Assembly: GCA_016711205.1 (NCBI GenBank)
Contig: JADJTM010000001.1
Span: 620,001 to 684,000 of the forward strand
Length of the DNA stretch: 64,000 nucleotides
DNA from: Micropruina sp.
Lineage (GTDB): Bacteria > Actinomycetota > Actinomycetes > Propionibacteriales > Propionibacteriaceae
Direction of reading: 5' to 3'
Positions within the stretch are counted from its first letter, which is position 1; each line of letters begins with the position of its first letter. The position numbers were made by a program, and so were the translations under genes. Below are positions 50,532 to 59,038 of this stretch, one piece after another. The notes under the pieces were generated by a model that did no database searches, was not told the DNA's origin, and was given only the letters and a program-made list of their open reading frames with translations.

Positions 50532-52340
50532 ATGTCAGATCCGGTGTTCGGACTTCCGTCCCGCCGTTCGTTCCTGAAGCTGGGCGGCCTCGCCGTCGGC
50601 GGCCTCGCGCTCGCCGCCTGCGCCGGCACCCCGGCCGCCACCAGCACCGCCACCGGCGGTACCGCAACCGCCCAGAAGTTGGGCGTCGGCAACAACGGCC
50701 AGGTCGGCAAGGGCCGCTCCGGCACTGCCGGCGACACCCTGTTCATCGCCGGCCACCAGTGGGGCCCGCCGGCCAACTTCAACCCGCTGTCGCCCACCGC
50801 GGCCTGGCCCGCGACCGGCAACAACAACCAGTACATCTACGAGACCGCGCTGCGCTGGAACATCCTGACCGGCGAGATCATGCCCGGCCTGGCCGCCACC
50901 CACAAGGTCGACGGCACCAACACCATCACGCTCACCATGCAGGACGGGGCCGCCTGGTCCGACGGCACCCCGCTGACCGCCAAGGACGTCGCCTACACGT
51001 TCAACCTCGGTAAGCGCAACGACAGCCTGCAGGTCAACTCGTTCCTGAGCTTCGCCTCGATCGTCGCCACCGACGACAAGACCGTCACCGTGACCATCGA
51101 CCAGAAAGCGAAGAACGTCAGCGAGGTGCTGCGGCAGCTCTGTGAGCAGTACGTGTTCCCGCAGCACGTCTTCGAGAAGATCGCCGACGACAAGCTGATG
51201 ACCGCGCAGATGGACACCCCGATCGGCTCGGGTCCGTTCCCGCTCAGCAAGGCCGATCAGACCCAGATCGTGATGAAGCGCAACGACAGCTACTGGGGCA
51301 AGACCTTCTACGGCGGCATGCCGGCGTTCAGCCAGATCATCCACACGATCTTCAAGTCCAACGAAGACAGCAACCTCAAGCTGCAGAGCGGCGAGATCGA
51401 CGTTGCCCAGTCGTTCATCCCGCAGCTGTGGAAGATGTGGGAGGGCGGCAAGCCGATCGGCACCTTCCTCAAGGACAAGCCGTACTTCGTGCCGGGTTCG
51501 ATGCCGATGCTGCTGATGAACACCACCAAGAAGGGTCTCGACAACGCCGCGGTGCGCAAGGCCATCGCGTCCGCCATCGACTACGCGTCGATCGCCGAGA
51601 CGGCCATGTCGGGCTACTCCGGTGAGGTCAAGGCGTCGCTGATCCTGCCCAGCGGTGCCGAGGGCAAGTTCTTCAACGAGGCCGACGCCACCGCCAACGG
51701 CTGGAAGTTCGACGCGGCCGCGGCCGAGAAGATCCTCACCGACGCGGGCGCCACCAAGGGCTCCGACGGCATCTACACCATCGGCGGCAACCGCCTCGGC
51801 CCGTACAAGCTGATCACGCCGACCGGCTGGACGGACTGGAACGCGGCCTGCGAGATCGTGGCCAAGAACCTCAAGGCGATCGGCATCGACTGTGCGACCA
51901 ACTTCCCGCAGCAGGCCGAGACCACGCAGGCCATCCAGGGCGGCACCTTCGACCTGGCCTGCTGGTACGTGGCGGGCGTGAACGCGTCCAGCCCCTGGGC
52001 CCGGTTCCGCGACATCATGAGCCAGTCCGAGGGCAAGCCGGTCGGCAAGACCACCTTCGCCAACTACGGCCGCTGGAAGAACGCCGAGGTGGAGGGCTTC
52101 CTGACCGAGGCCGCACAGGCCGTCGACGACGGGGCCAAGAAGGCCGCCTACGACAAGCTGGATGCGCTGTACCGCAAGGAGGTGCCGTCGTGCCCGCTGA
52201 TGTACCGGCCGGACGAGTTCTACATCTACAACGCGTCCAACTTCTTCAACTGGCCGGATGAGAACAACGCCTACGCCCCGCCGATGCTGCGCGGCGCCGG
52301 CAACACCTGGCTGTTCAAGCTCCAGAAGATCGCCGGCTGA
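50532..52340 (+). CDS. ABC transporter substrate-binding lipoprotein (family 5, Opp/Dpp type)
   Basis: This 602-residue extracellular receptor has a Tat-type signal (SRRSFLKLGGLAVGGLAL) and lipobox LAAC near residue 31, so it may be exported folded and then lipidated. The mature part shows the family 5 fold: NILTGEIMPGLAATHKV, TLTMQDGAAWSDGTPLTAKDVAYTFN. Members are called peptide-binding, but relatives in Thermotoga bind cello- and manno-oligosaccharides, which fits the glycosidases on both sides. GGAGGAAG precedes the ATG at 50532. It is the first of five transporter genes. Confidence 0.9.
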   Translation: MSDPVFGLPSRRSFLKLGGLAVGGLALAACAGTPAATSTATGGTATAQKLGVGNNGQVGKGRSGTAGDTLFIAGHQWGPPANFNPLSPTAAWPATGNNNQYIYETALRWNILTGEIMPGLAATHKVDGTNTITLTMQDGAAWSDGTPLTAKDVAYTFNLGKRNDSLQVNSFLSFASIVATDDKTVTVTIDQKAKNVSEVLRQLCEQYVFPQHVFEKIADDKLMTAQMDTPIGSGPFPLSKADQTQIVMKRNDSYWGKTFYGGMPAFSQIIHTIFKSNEDSNLKLQSGEIDVAQSFIPQLWKMWEGGKPIGTFLKDKPYFVPGSMPMLLMNTTKKGLDNAAVRKAIASAIDYASIAETAMSGYSGEVKASLILPSGAEGKFFNEADATANGWKFDAAAAEKILTDAGATKGSDGIYTIGGNRLGPYKLITPTGWTDWNAACEIVAKNLKAIGIDCATNFPQQAETTQAIQGGTFDLACWYVAGVNASSPWARFRDIMSQSEGKPVGKTTFANYGRWKNAEVEGFLTEAAQAVDDGAKKAAYDKLDALYRKEVPSCPLMYRPDEFYIYNASNFFNWPDENNAYAPPMLRGAGNTWLFKLQKIAG

Positions 52341-52372
52341 GCTGAGGCTCGGCACAAGGGATTGAGAGTGCC

Positions 52373-53380
52373 ATGGGTCTACGGCGGTATTTGACGAGCA
52401 AGGCACTGTGGTACCTGGGTGCGCTCGTGGTGGCAGTGGTGTTGAACTTCCTGCTACCACGGCTCATCCCGGGTAATCCGGTGGACGTGATCGTGTCGAA
52501 CCTTTCTCAGGGTGCGAACATCAGCAGCGAGCAACAGGCGAAGATCTACGCGCAGTTCGTAGAGGAATTCGGCCTGAACCAACCGCTGTGGCAACAGTTC
52601 GTCACCTACGTCACCAGCGCGCTTCAGGGCGACCTGGGAACGTCGTTCTCCTCCTACCCCACGAAGGTGACTGCGCTGGTCGGCCAGGCACTGCCGTGGA
52701 CCCTGGCACTCCAAATCCCGGCCATCATCATCGGCTGGGTGATCGGCAACATCGTCGGCGCCATCGCCGCCTACAAGGGCGGCGGCTGGGACCGCTCGGT
52801 GTTCACCACGTCGCTGTTCCTCAGCTCGATGCCCTACTACTGCCTCTCGATCCTGCTGTTGTACGTGTTCGCCGTGGTGTTCGGCTGGTTCCCGGTCGGC
52901 GGCGCCTATTCGCTGGGCATGTCGCCGGAGTGGAGCTGGGAGTTCTTCTGGGACGCCCAGTCGTACTTCTGGCTGCCGTTCGCCTCGCTGGTCCTGATCA
53001 ACGTGGGCGGCCAGGCGGTCGGCATGCGTTCGATGGCGATCTACGAACTGGGTTCCGACTACGTCAACTACTCCCGGGGCCTGGGCATCGGCGACGCCAA
53101 GATGACCCGCTACATCTTCGGCAACGCCATGCTGCCGCAGGTCACCGGCCTGGCGCTCAGCATCGGCACCATGGTCGGCGGTGCGCTGATCACCGAACTG
53201 GTGTTCAACTACCCCGGCATGGGCTCGCTGCTGTTCAACGCCATCTCGTCCAACGACTACCCGATCATCCAGGCCGTCACCCTGCTGATCACGGTGGCCG
53301 TGCTGGTGGCCAACTTCGCCGTCGAGATCGTCTACGGCCTGATCGATCCCCGCATCCGTGCGGCCAAGTCGGGGGAGTAG
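52373..53380 (+). CDS. ABC transporter permease (DppB/OppB type)
   Basis: This 335-residue membrane protein has six predicted helices. The N-terminus (RYLTSKALWYLGALVVAVVLNFLLPRLIPGNPVD) is characteristic of DppB/OppB. The EAA-type loop is SDYVNYSRGLGIGDAKMTRYIFGNAMLPQVTG, near residues 225-256. It forms the channel with the next gene product, starting 32 bp after the binding-protein gene and ending 4 bp before the next start. Confidence 0.9.
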   Translation: MGLRRYLTSKALWYLGALVVAVVLNFLLPRLIPGNPVDVIVSNLSQGANISSEQQAKIYAQFVEEFGLNQPLWQQFVTYVTSALQGDLGTSFSSYPTKVTALVGQALPWTLALQIPAIIIGWVIGNIVGAIAAYKGGGWDRSVFTTSLFLSSMPYYCLSILLLYVFAVVFGWFPVGGAYSLGMSPEWSWEFFWDAQSYFWLPFASLVLINVGGQAVGMRSMAIYELGSDYVNYSRGLGIGDAKMTRYIFGNAMLPQVTGLALSIGTMVGGALITELVFNYPGMGSLLFNAISSNDYPIIQAVTLLITVAVLVANFAVEIVYGLIDPRIRAAKSGE

Positions 53381-53384
53381 TGAC

Positions 53385-54416
53385 ATGAGCGGCATCAATC
53401 CCGGCAACGTGCTGACCGAGGCCGAAGGGGCCGAGCCGGCGGTTCCCCCGCCCGTCTCGGGCGGCAAGGCGAAGCCGTCCTGGCGCAGCCTCAACTTCGG
53501 TGCGCGGTTCTGGATCGCGATCGGCATCATCGCCGCGATCTCGGCGCTGGCCTTCTTCGGCAGCGCCCTCTACCCCTACAGCCCCGACGAGAAGGTCGGC
53601 GGCCTCTACGACTCACCCAGCGCGGAACACATCCTCGGCACCGACAACTTCGGTCACGACGTGTTGGCGGTGCTGATGGCGGCCACCAGAAACTCGCTGC
53701 TGCTCGGCCTACAGGCCGGCATTCTGGCCACCCTGATCGGCGTTCTGATCGGCATTCTGGCCGGCTACACCGGGGGCTGGCTCGAAGAGTTGCTGATGGG
53801 GTTCACCAACATCGTGCTGGCCATTCCCGCGATCATCATCCTGATCCTGATCTCGATCTCGCTGCAGAGCACGAACATCGAGTTTCTCAAGGGTTTCACC
53901 GGCCTCGCGCTGGTGATCGGCATCACCGCCTGGCCCTGGACGGCGCGTGCGGTGCGCGCCCAGGCCAGTTCGGTGGCCACCCGCGAGCACATCGACGTGG
54001 CCAAGCTGTCCGGCGCACGCACGCCGTCCATTCTGCTCACCGACGTGCTGCCGTACCTGGCCAGCTATGTGGTGATGGCGTTCGTGCTGCAGGTGGCCAG
54101 CGCGATTCTGGCCGAATCGACCCTGTCGCTGCTCGGCCTGGGGCCGTCCGGCACGCAGTCACTGGGCATCCAGCTGCACTGGGCGCTGGCGTTCCAGGCG
54201 GTGGCGTCCGGCTCGTGGTGGGCGTTCCTGCCGCCCACCATCGTGCTGACGCTGATCAGCTTCGGCTTCCTGTTCCTGCAGTCGTCCCTGGACGAGGTCT
54301 TCAACCCCAGGCTGCGGCGCGGCAAGAAGAAGAACCTGGCCAAGGCGGCCGCCCGGCGGGCCGAGGCCGCCAAGAAACTGGCCGAGCAGGCCACGACCAC
54401 GGAGGTGCCGGCATGA
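53385..54416 (+). CDS. ABC transporter permease (DppC/OppC type)
   Basis: This 343-residue protein has a soluble N-terminal stretch followed by six helices. DppC hallmarks are HILGTDNFGHDVLAVLMAATRNSLLLGL and the EAA loop VATREHIDVAKLSGARTPSILLTDVLPY. The Lys/Ala-rich tail (GKKKNLAKAAARRAEAAKKLAEQA) is longer than usual and may be a cytoplasmic coil. The ATG at 53385 follows the DppB-type stop by 4 bp, and its own stop overlaps the ATPase start. Confidence 0.9.
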   Translation: MSGINPGNVLTEAEGAEPAVPPPVSGGKAKPSWRSLNFGARFWIAIGIIAAISALAFFGSALYPYSPDEKVGGLYDSPSAEHILGTDNFGHDVLAVLMAATRNSLLLGLQAGILATLIGVLIGILAGYTGGWLEELLMGFTNIVLAIPAIIILILISISLQSTNIEFLKGFTGLALVIGITAWPWTARAVRAQASSVATREHIDVAKLSGARTPSILLTDVLPYLASYVVMAFVLQVASAILAESTLSLLGLGPSGTQSLGIQLHWALAFQAVASGSWWAFLPPTIVLTLISFGFLFLQSSLDEVFNPRLRRGKKKNLAKAAARRAEAAKKLAEQATTTEVPA

Positions 54417-55441
54417 GCAGGATGCTGATGCGAGCCAGCAACGTCACCGCCGTGTACGCCGCCGATGACGGCCGCGACGTGCCCGCGGTCGACGACGTGA
54501 CCATCGAGGTGCCCGAAGGGCAGATCGTCGGACTGGCCGGCGAGTCCGGCTGCGGCAAGTCCACGCTCGGCAACGCCATGGCGATGATCGCCAACCCGCC
54601 GCTGTACGTGATCAACGGCACGCTCGAGATCGAGGGGCAGAGCATCGACCTGCGCACCCTCGACCCGAACGCGAACCGCCGGCATCGCAAGTACCGCGGC
54701 GACGTGGTGTCGCTGCTGCCGCAGGGCGCCATGAACGCGATCAGCCCGACCCTGAAGATCAGGGACCTGGTGGTCGACGTGCTGCGGGCGCACGACCGCA
54801 ACTACGCCAAATCCGACGCCATCGATCTGGCCACCGATCGGCTGAAGATGCTCGACATGCCCACCCGGGTGCTCGACTCGTACGCGCACCAGCTGTCCGG
54901 CGGCATGAAGCAGCGCATGGTCACGGTCATCTCGACCCTGCTCAACCCGAAGCTGCTGATCGCGGACGAACCCACTTCGGCCCTCGACGTGTCGAGTCAG
55001 AAGGCGCTGATCGAGATGCTGCTGGCCATGGTCGAGAAGAAGATCATGTCGGGGGTGATCTTCATCACCCACGATCTGCCGGTGCTGAGCATGGTCACCG
55101 ACCGGTTGGCGATCATGTACGCCGGCAAGGTGATCGAGAACGGGCGCACCGAGGATCTGGTGCACAACGCCCGGCACCCCTACACGGCGGCGCTGCTGGC
55201 CTCGGTGCTCGACCCGACCGAGGACACCCGCACCAAGCACGTCCTGGGCATTCCCGGCTCGCCGCCGAACCTGGGCAATCCGCCGTCCGGCTGCCGCTTC
55301 CACCCGCGCTGCCGCTTCGCCATGGACGTCTGCACGACCAAGGAACCGGCCACGCTGGCCGAGGGCGACCACGAGTTCGCCTGCTGGTGGGCCAAAGAAC
55401 ACCCGCGCCAGAGCGTCCCGATGGAGGTGAGCCACGCATGA
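54413..55441 (+). CDS. ABC transporter ATP-binding protein (DppD/OppD type)
   Basis: This 342-residue ATPase has Walker A GESGCGKST, Q-loop SLLPQGAMNA, signature QLSGGMKQRMV, Walker B LLIADEPTSALD, switch FITHDL, and the Opp/Dpp C-terminal cysteine region CRFHPRCRFAMDVC that commonly binds an iron-sulfur cluster or metal. It forms a heterodimer with the next gene product. The ATG overlaps the preceding stop, and its stop overlaps the next start, so all four membrane and ATPase genes are coupled. Confidence 0.92.
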   Translation: MSRMLMRASNVTAVYAADDGRDVPAVDDVTIEVPEGQIVGLAGESGCGKSTLGNAMAMIANPPLYVINGTLEIEGQSIDLRTLDPNANRRHRKYRGDVVSLLPQGAMNAISPTLKIRDLVVDVLRAHDRNYAKSDAIDLATDRLKMLDMPTRVLDSYAHQLSGGMKQRMVTVISTLLNPKLLIADEPTSALDVSSQKALIEMLLAMVEKKIMSGVIFITHDLPVLSMVTDRLAIMYAGKVIENGRTEDLVHNARHPYTAALLASVLDPTEDTRTKHVLGIPGSPPNLGNPPSGCRFHPRCRFAMDVCTTKEPATLAEGDHEFACWWAKEHPRQSVPMEVSHA

Positions 55442-56322
55442 GCGAGGCAGCCACGCCGACGATCGCGGCCGACACCACCCAGCCGGTGCTGTCCGCCCGC
55501 AACGTCACCAAGCAGTTCAAGGTGGCCGGCGGTCACATCACCGCGGTCAACGACGTCAGCGTCGACTTTCACGCCGGCAAGGTGCTGGCCGTGGTGGGCG
55601 AATCCGGTTCGGGCAAGTCGACCCTGGCCCGCATGCTGCTGCGGCTGATGCCGGTGACCAGCGGCACGATCACCTACCTGGGCAAAGACGTCACGACCAT
55701 CTCCGGACGCGAGTTGCGCGACTACTGGCGCGACGTCCAGGCCGTGTTCCAGGACCCGTTCGCGTCCTTCAACCAGTTCTTCACCGTCGGGCACATGCTC
55801 AAGCGCAGCCTGCGGCTGGCCGAACTGAGCGAGGGCGGCGAGGCCGAGTTGATCGAGAAGTGCCTGGGTTACGTCGGGCTGAAACCGGACGATGCCGTCT
55901 ACAAGTACCCCCACCAGCTTTCCGGCGGCCAGCGGCAGCGGGTGATGATCGCCCGCGCGCTGATGATGAACCCCAAGGTGCTGCTGGCCGACGAGGCCAC
56001 CTCGATGCTGGACGCCTCGCTGCGGGTCAGCGTGCTGAACGTGCTGCAGAGCCTGCGGGCCGAACTGGGCCTGACCGTGCTGTTCATCACCCACGACATC
56101 GGCCAGGCGTGCTACCTGGCCGATGAGGTGGTGGTGATGGAGCACGGCCTGGTGGTCGAGCACGGCACCACCGACGAGGTGATCTTCAGCCCCAAGCACG
56201 ACTACACCAAGCGGCTGCTGGCCGACGTGCCCGACCTCAAGGGCAGCCTGAAGAGCCGCAGCTGGCAGCCGGACGCCCCGGCTGCGGTCACCACCCGCGC
56301 GATCGATCGAAAGGACGCATGA
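55438..56322 (+). CDS. ABC transporter ATP-binding protein (DppF/OppF type)
   Basis: This 294-residue ATPase has Walker A GESGSGKST, Q-loop AVFQDPFASFNQF, signature QLSGGQRQRVMIARAL, Walker B VLLADEATSMLD and switch FITHDIGQA. Walker B has DEAT where DEPT is common; the catalytic glutamate is unaffected. The C-terminal Opp/Dpp cysteine motif is absent, as in several sugar-related members. It pairs with the DppD-type ATPase and its stop overlaps the GH1 start, linking transport with hydrolysis. Confidence 0.9.
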   Translation: MSEAATPTIAADTTQPVLSARNVTKQFKVAGGHITAVNDVSVDFHAGKVLAVVGESGSGKSTLARMLLRLMPVTSGTITYLGKDVTTISGRELRDYWRDVQAVFQDPFASFNQFFTVGHMLKRSLRLAELSEGGEAELIEKCLGYVGLKPDDAVYKYPHQLSGGQRQRVMIARALMMNPKVLLADEATSMLDASLRVSVLNVLQSLRAELGLTVLFITHDIGQACYLADEVVVMEHGLVVEHGTTDEVIFSPKHDYTKRLLADVPDLKGSLKSRSWQPDAPAAVTTRAIDRKDA

Positions 56323-57683
56323 TGCCGCTGCAGTTCCCCGGGAACTTCCGCTTCGGCAGCGCCACGGCCGCCTACCAGATCGAGGGGGCGCCACACGAGG
56401 GCGGCAAGCAGGATTCCATCTGGGACGTGTTCTGCCGGGTGCCGGGCGCGATCGTCAACGGCGAGAGCGGCGACGTGGCCTGCGACCACTACCACCGCTA
56501 CGAGCAGGACGTCGCGATGATGGCCGGGCTGGGGCTGGACACCTACCGCTTCTCGGTGTCGTGGCCGCGGGTGCTCGACGGCGACCGGGTGCTGAGCGAG
56601 GGCATGGACTTCTACTCCCGGCTGGTGGACGAGCTGCTGGGCAAGGGCATCCGGCCGTGGCTCACCCTGTACCACTGGGACCTGCCGGCCGCGCTGCCGG
56701 GCGGCTGGACGAACCGCGACACCGCCGAGAAGTTCGTCGACTACGCGCTGGCCCTACACGAGCGGCTGGGGGATCGGGTGCACACCTGGACCACCTTGAA
56801 CGAGCCGTGGTGCTCGTCGTTCCTGAGCTATGCGGCCGGGCAGCACGCGCCCGGCGGCACCGACATCGCCGACTCGCTGCGGGCCGCCCACCATCTGCTG
56901 CTCGCGCACGGCCTGACGGTGCAGGCGCTGCGCGAGGTCGCTCCCCAGGCCGAACTGGGCATCACGCTCAACTTCACCCCGGCGATCGCCGCGTCCGACA
57001 CCGAGGCGGACCTGAGCGTGGCCCGCCGGGTCAACGGCACCGCCAACCGGTTCTTCGTCGAGCCGATCTTCACCGGCCACTACCCGAGCGACGTGCTGGA
57101 CGACCTGGCCGAGTACTGGCCCGACGACCTGGTGCACGAGGGCGACCTGGCGGCCATCAGCACCCCGATCGACCTGCTGGGCGTGAACTACTACACCACC
57201 AACGTCGTCCGCGCCGGCGAGATCGAGGCGGGGCCCACCCCGCACGTGTCGGCGCCCGATGCGGTGCAGGTGCTGCGCGACCTACCGCTGACCGAGATGG
57301 GCTGGGAGGTGCATCCCGAGGGGCTGCGCGACCTGCTGAATTGGCTGCACACGCACTACACGGGTCCGGCCGGGGTGCCGCTGGTGATCACCGAGAACGG
57401 CGCGGCCTTCGACGACCGGCCGGACGCCGACGGGTACGTGGACGATACCGCCGACCGGGTCGACTACCTGCGCCGGCACCTGGGCGCCGTGCACGCCGCG
57501 ATCGACGACGGAGTGCCCGTGCAGGGCTATCTGGTCTGGTCGCTGATGGACAACTTCGAGTGGGCGATGGGCTACGCCAAGCGGTTCGGTATTGTCTCCG
57601 TCGATCAGAACCTGCGCCGCACACCCAAGGCGAGTGCCCAGTGGTACGGCCAGGTGGCCCGGACACACCAGTTGCCCGATTGA
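56319..57683 (+). CDS. Beta-glycosidase, GH1 (beta-glucosidase type)
   Basis: This 454-residue cytoplasmic glycosidase starts with the GH1 signature FRFGSATAAYQIEGA. The acid/base Glu is in TTLNEPWC (~161), the nucleophile in VITENGAAF (~358), and the substrate-binding end motif is WSLMDNFEWAMGYAKRFG. GH1 enzymes split beta-glucosides, and some also split beta-mannosides, so it could handle glucose-mannose linkages from glucomannan. Two adjacent ATG codons (56319, 56322) are possible; both overlap the upstream stop. Confidence 0.92.
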   Translation: MMPLQFPGNFRFGSATAAYQIEGAPHEGGKQDSIWDVFCRVPGAIVNGESGDVACDHYHRYEQDVAMMAGLGLDTYRFSVSWPRVLDGDRVLSEGMDFYSRLVDELLGKGIRPWLTLYHWDLPAALPGGWTNRDTAEKFVDYALALHERLGDRVHTWTTLNEPWCSSFLSYAAGQHAPGGTDIADSLRAAHHLLLAHGLTVQALREVAPQAELGITLNFTPAIAASDTEADLSVARRVNGTANRFFVEPIFTGHYPSDVLDDLAEYWPDDLVHEGDLAAISTPIDLLGVNYYTTNVVRAGEIEAGPTPHVSAPDAVQVLRDLPLTEMGWEVHPEGLRDLLNWLHTHYTGPAGVPLVITENGAAFDDRPDADGYVDDTADRVDYLRRHLGAVHAAIDDGVPVQGYLVWSLMDNFEWAMGYAKRFGIVSVDQNLRRTPKASAQWYGQVARTHQLPD

Positions 57684-57748
57684 GTCAGCGGCGTCGCTCG
57701 GTGCGCGCGGCGTCCATCATTTCGTCGATTGAGAAGGAGAACGTGCTG

Positions 57749-57937
57749 ATGTTGCCCAATCTTGGTGGCTGGGAATGGGTGATCATGGCTGTGGTGGCGC
57801 TGATCCTCTTCGGCGGCGCACGGGTGGCCGGCTTCGGCAAGAACGCCGGCAAGGCCATTCGCGACTTCAAGGAAGAGACCTCGGCGCCGGTCGGCCGGGC
57901 CGCCACCCAGCCGGTCGCCGACGAGCCTCCGGCCTGA
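57749..57937 (+). CDS. TatA/E-like twin-arginine translocase subunit
   Basis: This 62-residue protein has a short N-terminal membrane helix (GWEWVIMAVVALILFGGARVAGFG), then an amphipathic helix GKNAGKAIRDFKEE and an acidic-to-neutral tail. The FG hinge and the pattern G-x-A-I-x-x-F-K-E are the TatA signature. AGGAG is 9 bases before the ATG; the GTG at 57743 is too close to it. It is unusual to find tatA inside a sugar operon, but the binding protein of this operon carries a twin-arginine signal. Confidence 0.8.
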   Translation: MLPNLGGWEWVIMAVVALILFGGARVAGFGKNAGKAIRDFKEETSAPVGRAATQPVADEPPA

Positions 57938-57958
57938 GTCCACACGTCCGGGGGTGGG

Positions 57959-59038
57959 GTGAGCGCCAAGCGGCCGGGTCGCCGGGTCACCATCAGTGAC
58001 ATCGCCGAGCGGGCCGGCGTGTCGATCGCGACCGTCTCGTTCGCGCTGAACGGTCGCAAGGGCGTGTCGGACGAAACCCGCGAGCGGGTCCGGCGGGTCG
58101 CCGCCGAGCTCAACTGGGCGCCCGGCAGTGCCGCGCGGTCGTTGGCCGAAGCCCGCACCGACACCTACGGGCTGGTGCTGGCCCGCGACCCGCACACCCT
58201 AGGCATGGAGCCCTTCTACATGCGTTTCCTGGCCGGCGTCGAGGTGGAACTCTCGCGGCGCGCCATCGGCCTGCTGCTGCAGGTCGTCGACTCGTCCGAG
58301 GGCGAACTGGCGACCCTGCAGCGCTGGCAGGCGGCCCGACGGGTCGATGGCGTGCTGCTGGTCGACGTCACGGTGGACGATCCGCGGGTGGCATGGTGCA
58401 GCAGGCCCGATGCGCTGCCCGCGGTGGTGGTCGCCGACCCGAGCGTGGCCGGTGAACTCACCTGCGTGTGGACCGACGACGCCACGTCGATGCGCGCCGC
58501 CGTGGCCCACCTGGCCGAACTGGGCCATCGGCGCATCGCCCGGGTCGCGGGCATCCGGGCCTACGCGCACACCCGCATCCGCGACTCGGCGTTCCTGGCG
58601 GCCACCCAGCAGCACGGCGTCGAGGCGCAACTGCTGCGCACCGACTACGCACCGGAATCCGGACGGCGCGCCACCCGCCGAGCGCTGCGCTCGGCGACAC
58701 CGCCGTCCGCGTTGATCTACGACAACGACGTGATGGCGGTGGCTGCGCTGGGGGTGGCGGCCGAGCTGGGCCTGCGGGTGCCCGCTGACGTGTCGATCAT
58801 CGCCTGGGACGATTCGGTGCTGTGCGAGCACACCTTTCCCACCCTGACCGCGCTGAGTCACGACGTGCTTGGCTTCGGGTCGCATGCTGCCCGTAGGCTG
58901 AGCGACGTGATCGCCGGCACCGGTCCCAGCGGACATTTCCTCGATTCGACGCCCCGCCTCGTGGTGCGTGACTCCACCGGTCCGGCCGGCGAACGCCGCA
59001 CCCGTCCCAGGCCGAAAGCTGCAGATGTTACCCGTTGA
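57959..59038 (+). CDS. LacI-family transcriptional regulator
   Basis: This 359-residue repressor-type protein has its helix-turn-helix at residues ~7-27 (VTISDIAERAGVSIATVSFALNG) and hinge helix ARSLAEARTDTYGLVLA. The effector domain resembles periplasmic sugar-binding proteins, with SALIYDNDVMAVAALGVAAELGLRVPADVSIIAWDD near residues 255-290. It is the probable regulator of the mannoside genes through the LacI-type sites at 47330-47739. GTG start; the next gene begins inside its last five codons. Confidence 0.9.
   Translation: MSAKRPGRRVTISDIAERAGVSIATVSFALNGRKGVSDETRERVRRVAAELNWAPGSAARSLAEARTDTYGLVLARDPHTLGMEPFYMRFLAGVEVELSRRAIGLLLQVVDSSEGELATLQRWQAARRVDGVLLVDVTVDDPRVAWCSRPDALPAVVVADPSVAGELTCVWTDDATSMRAAVAHLAELGHRRIARVAGIRAYAHTRIRDSAFLAATQQHGVEAQLLRTDYAPESGRRATRRALRSATPPSALIYDNDVMAVAALGVAAELGLRVPADVSIIAWDDSVLCEHTFPTLTALSHDVLGFGSHAARRLSDVIAGTGPSGHFLDSTPRLVVRDSTGPAGERRTRPRPKAADVTR

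Noticed and set aside
48088..50667. 859-aa minus-strand frame opposite the beta-mannosidase, and similar frames opposite the binding protein, ATPases and kinase-ManA
   Set aside because: These are codon-bias shadows. The plus-strand genes have complete catalytic motifs, ribosome-binding sites and coupled overlaps; the minus frames have none.
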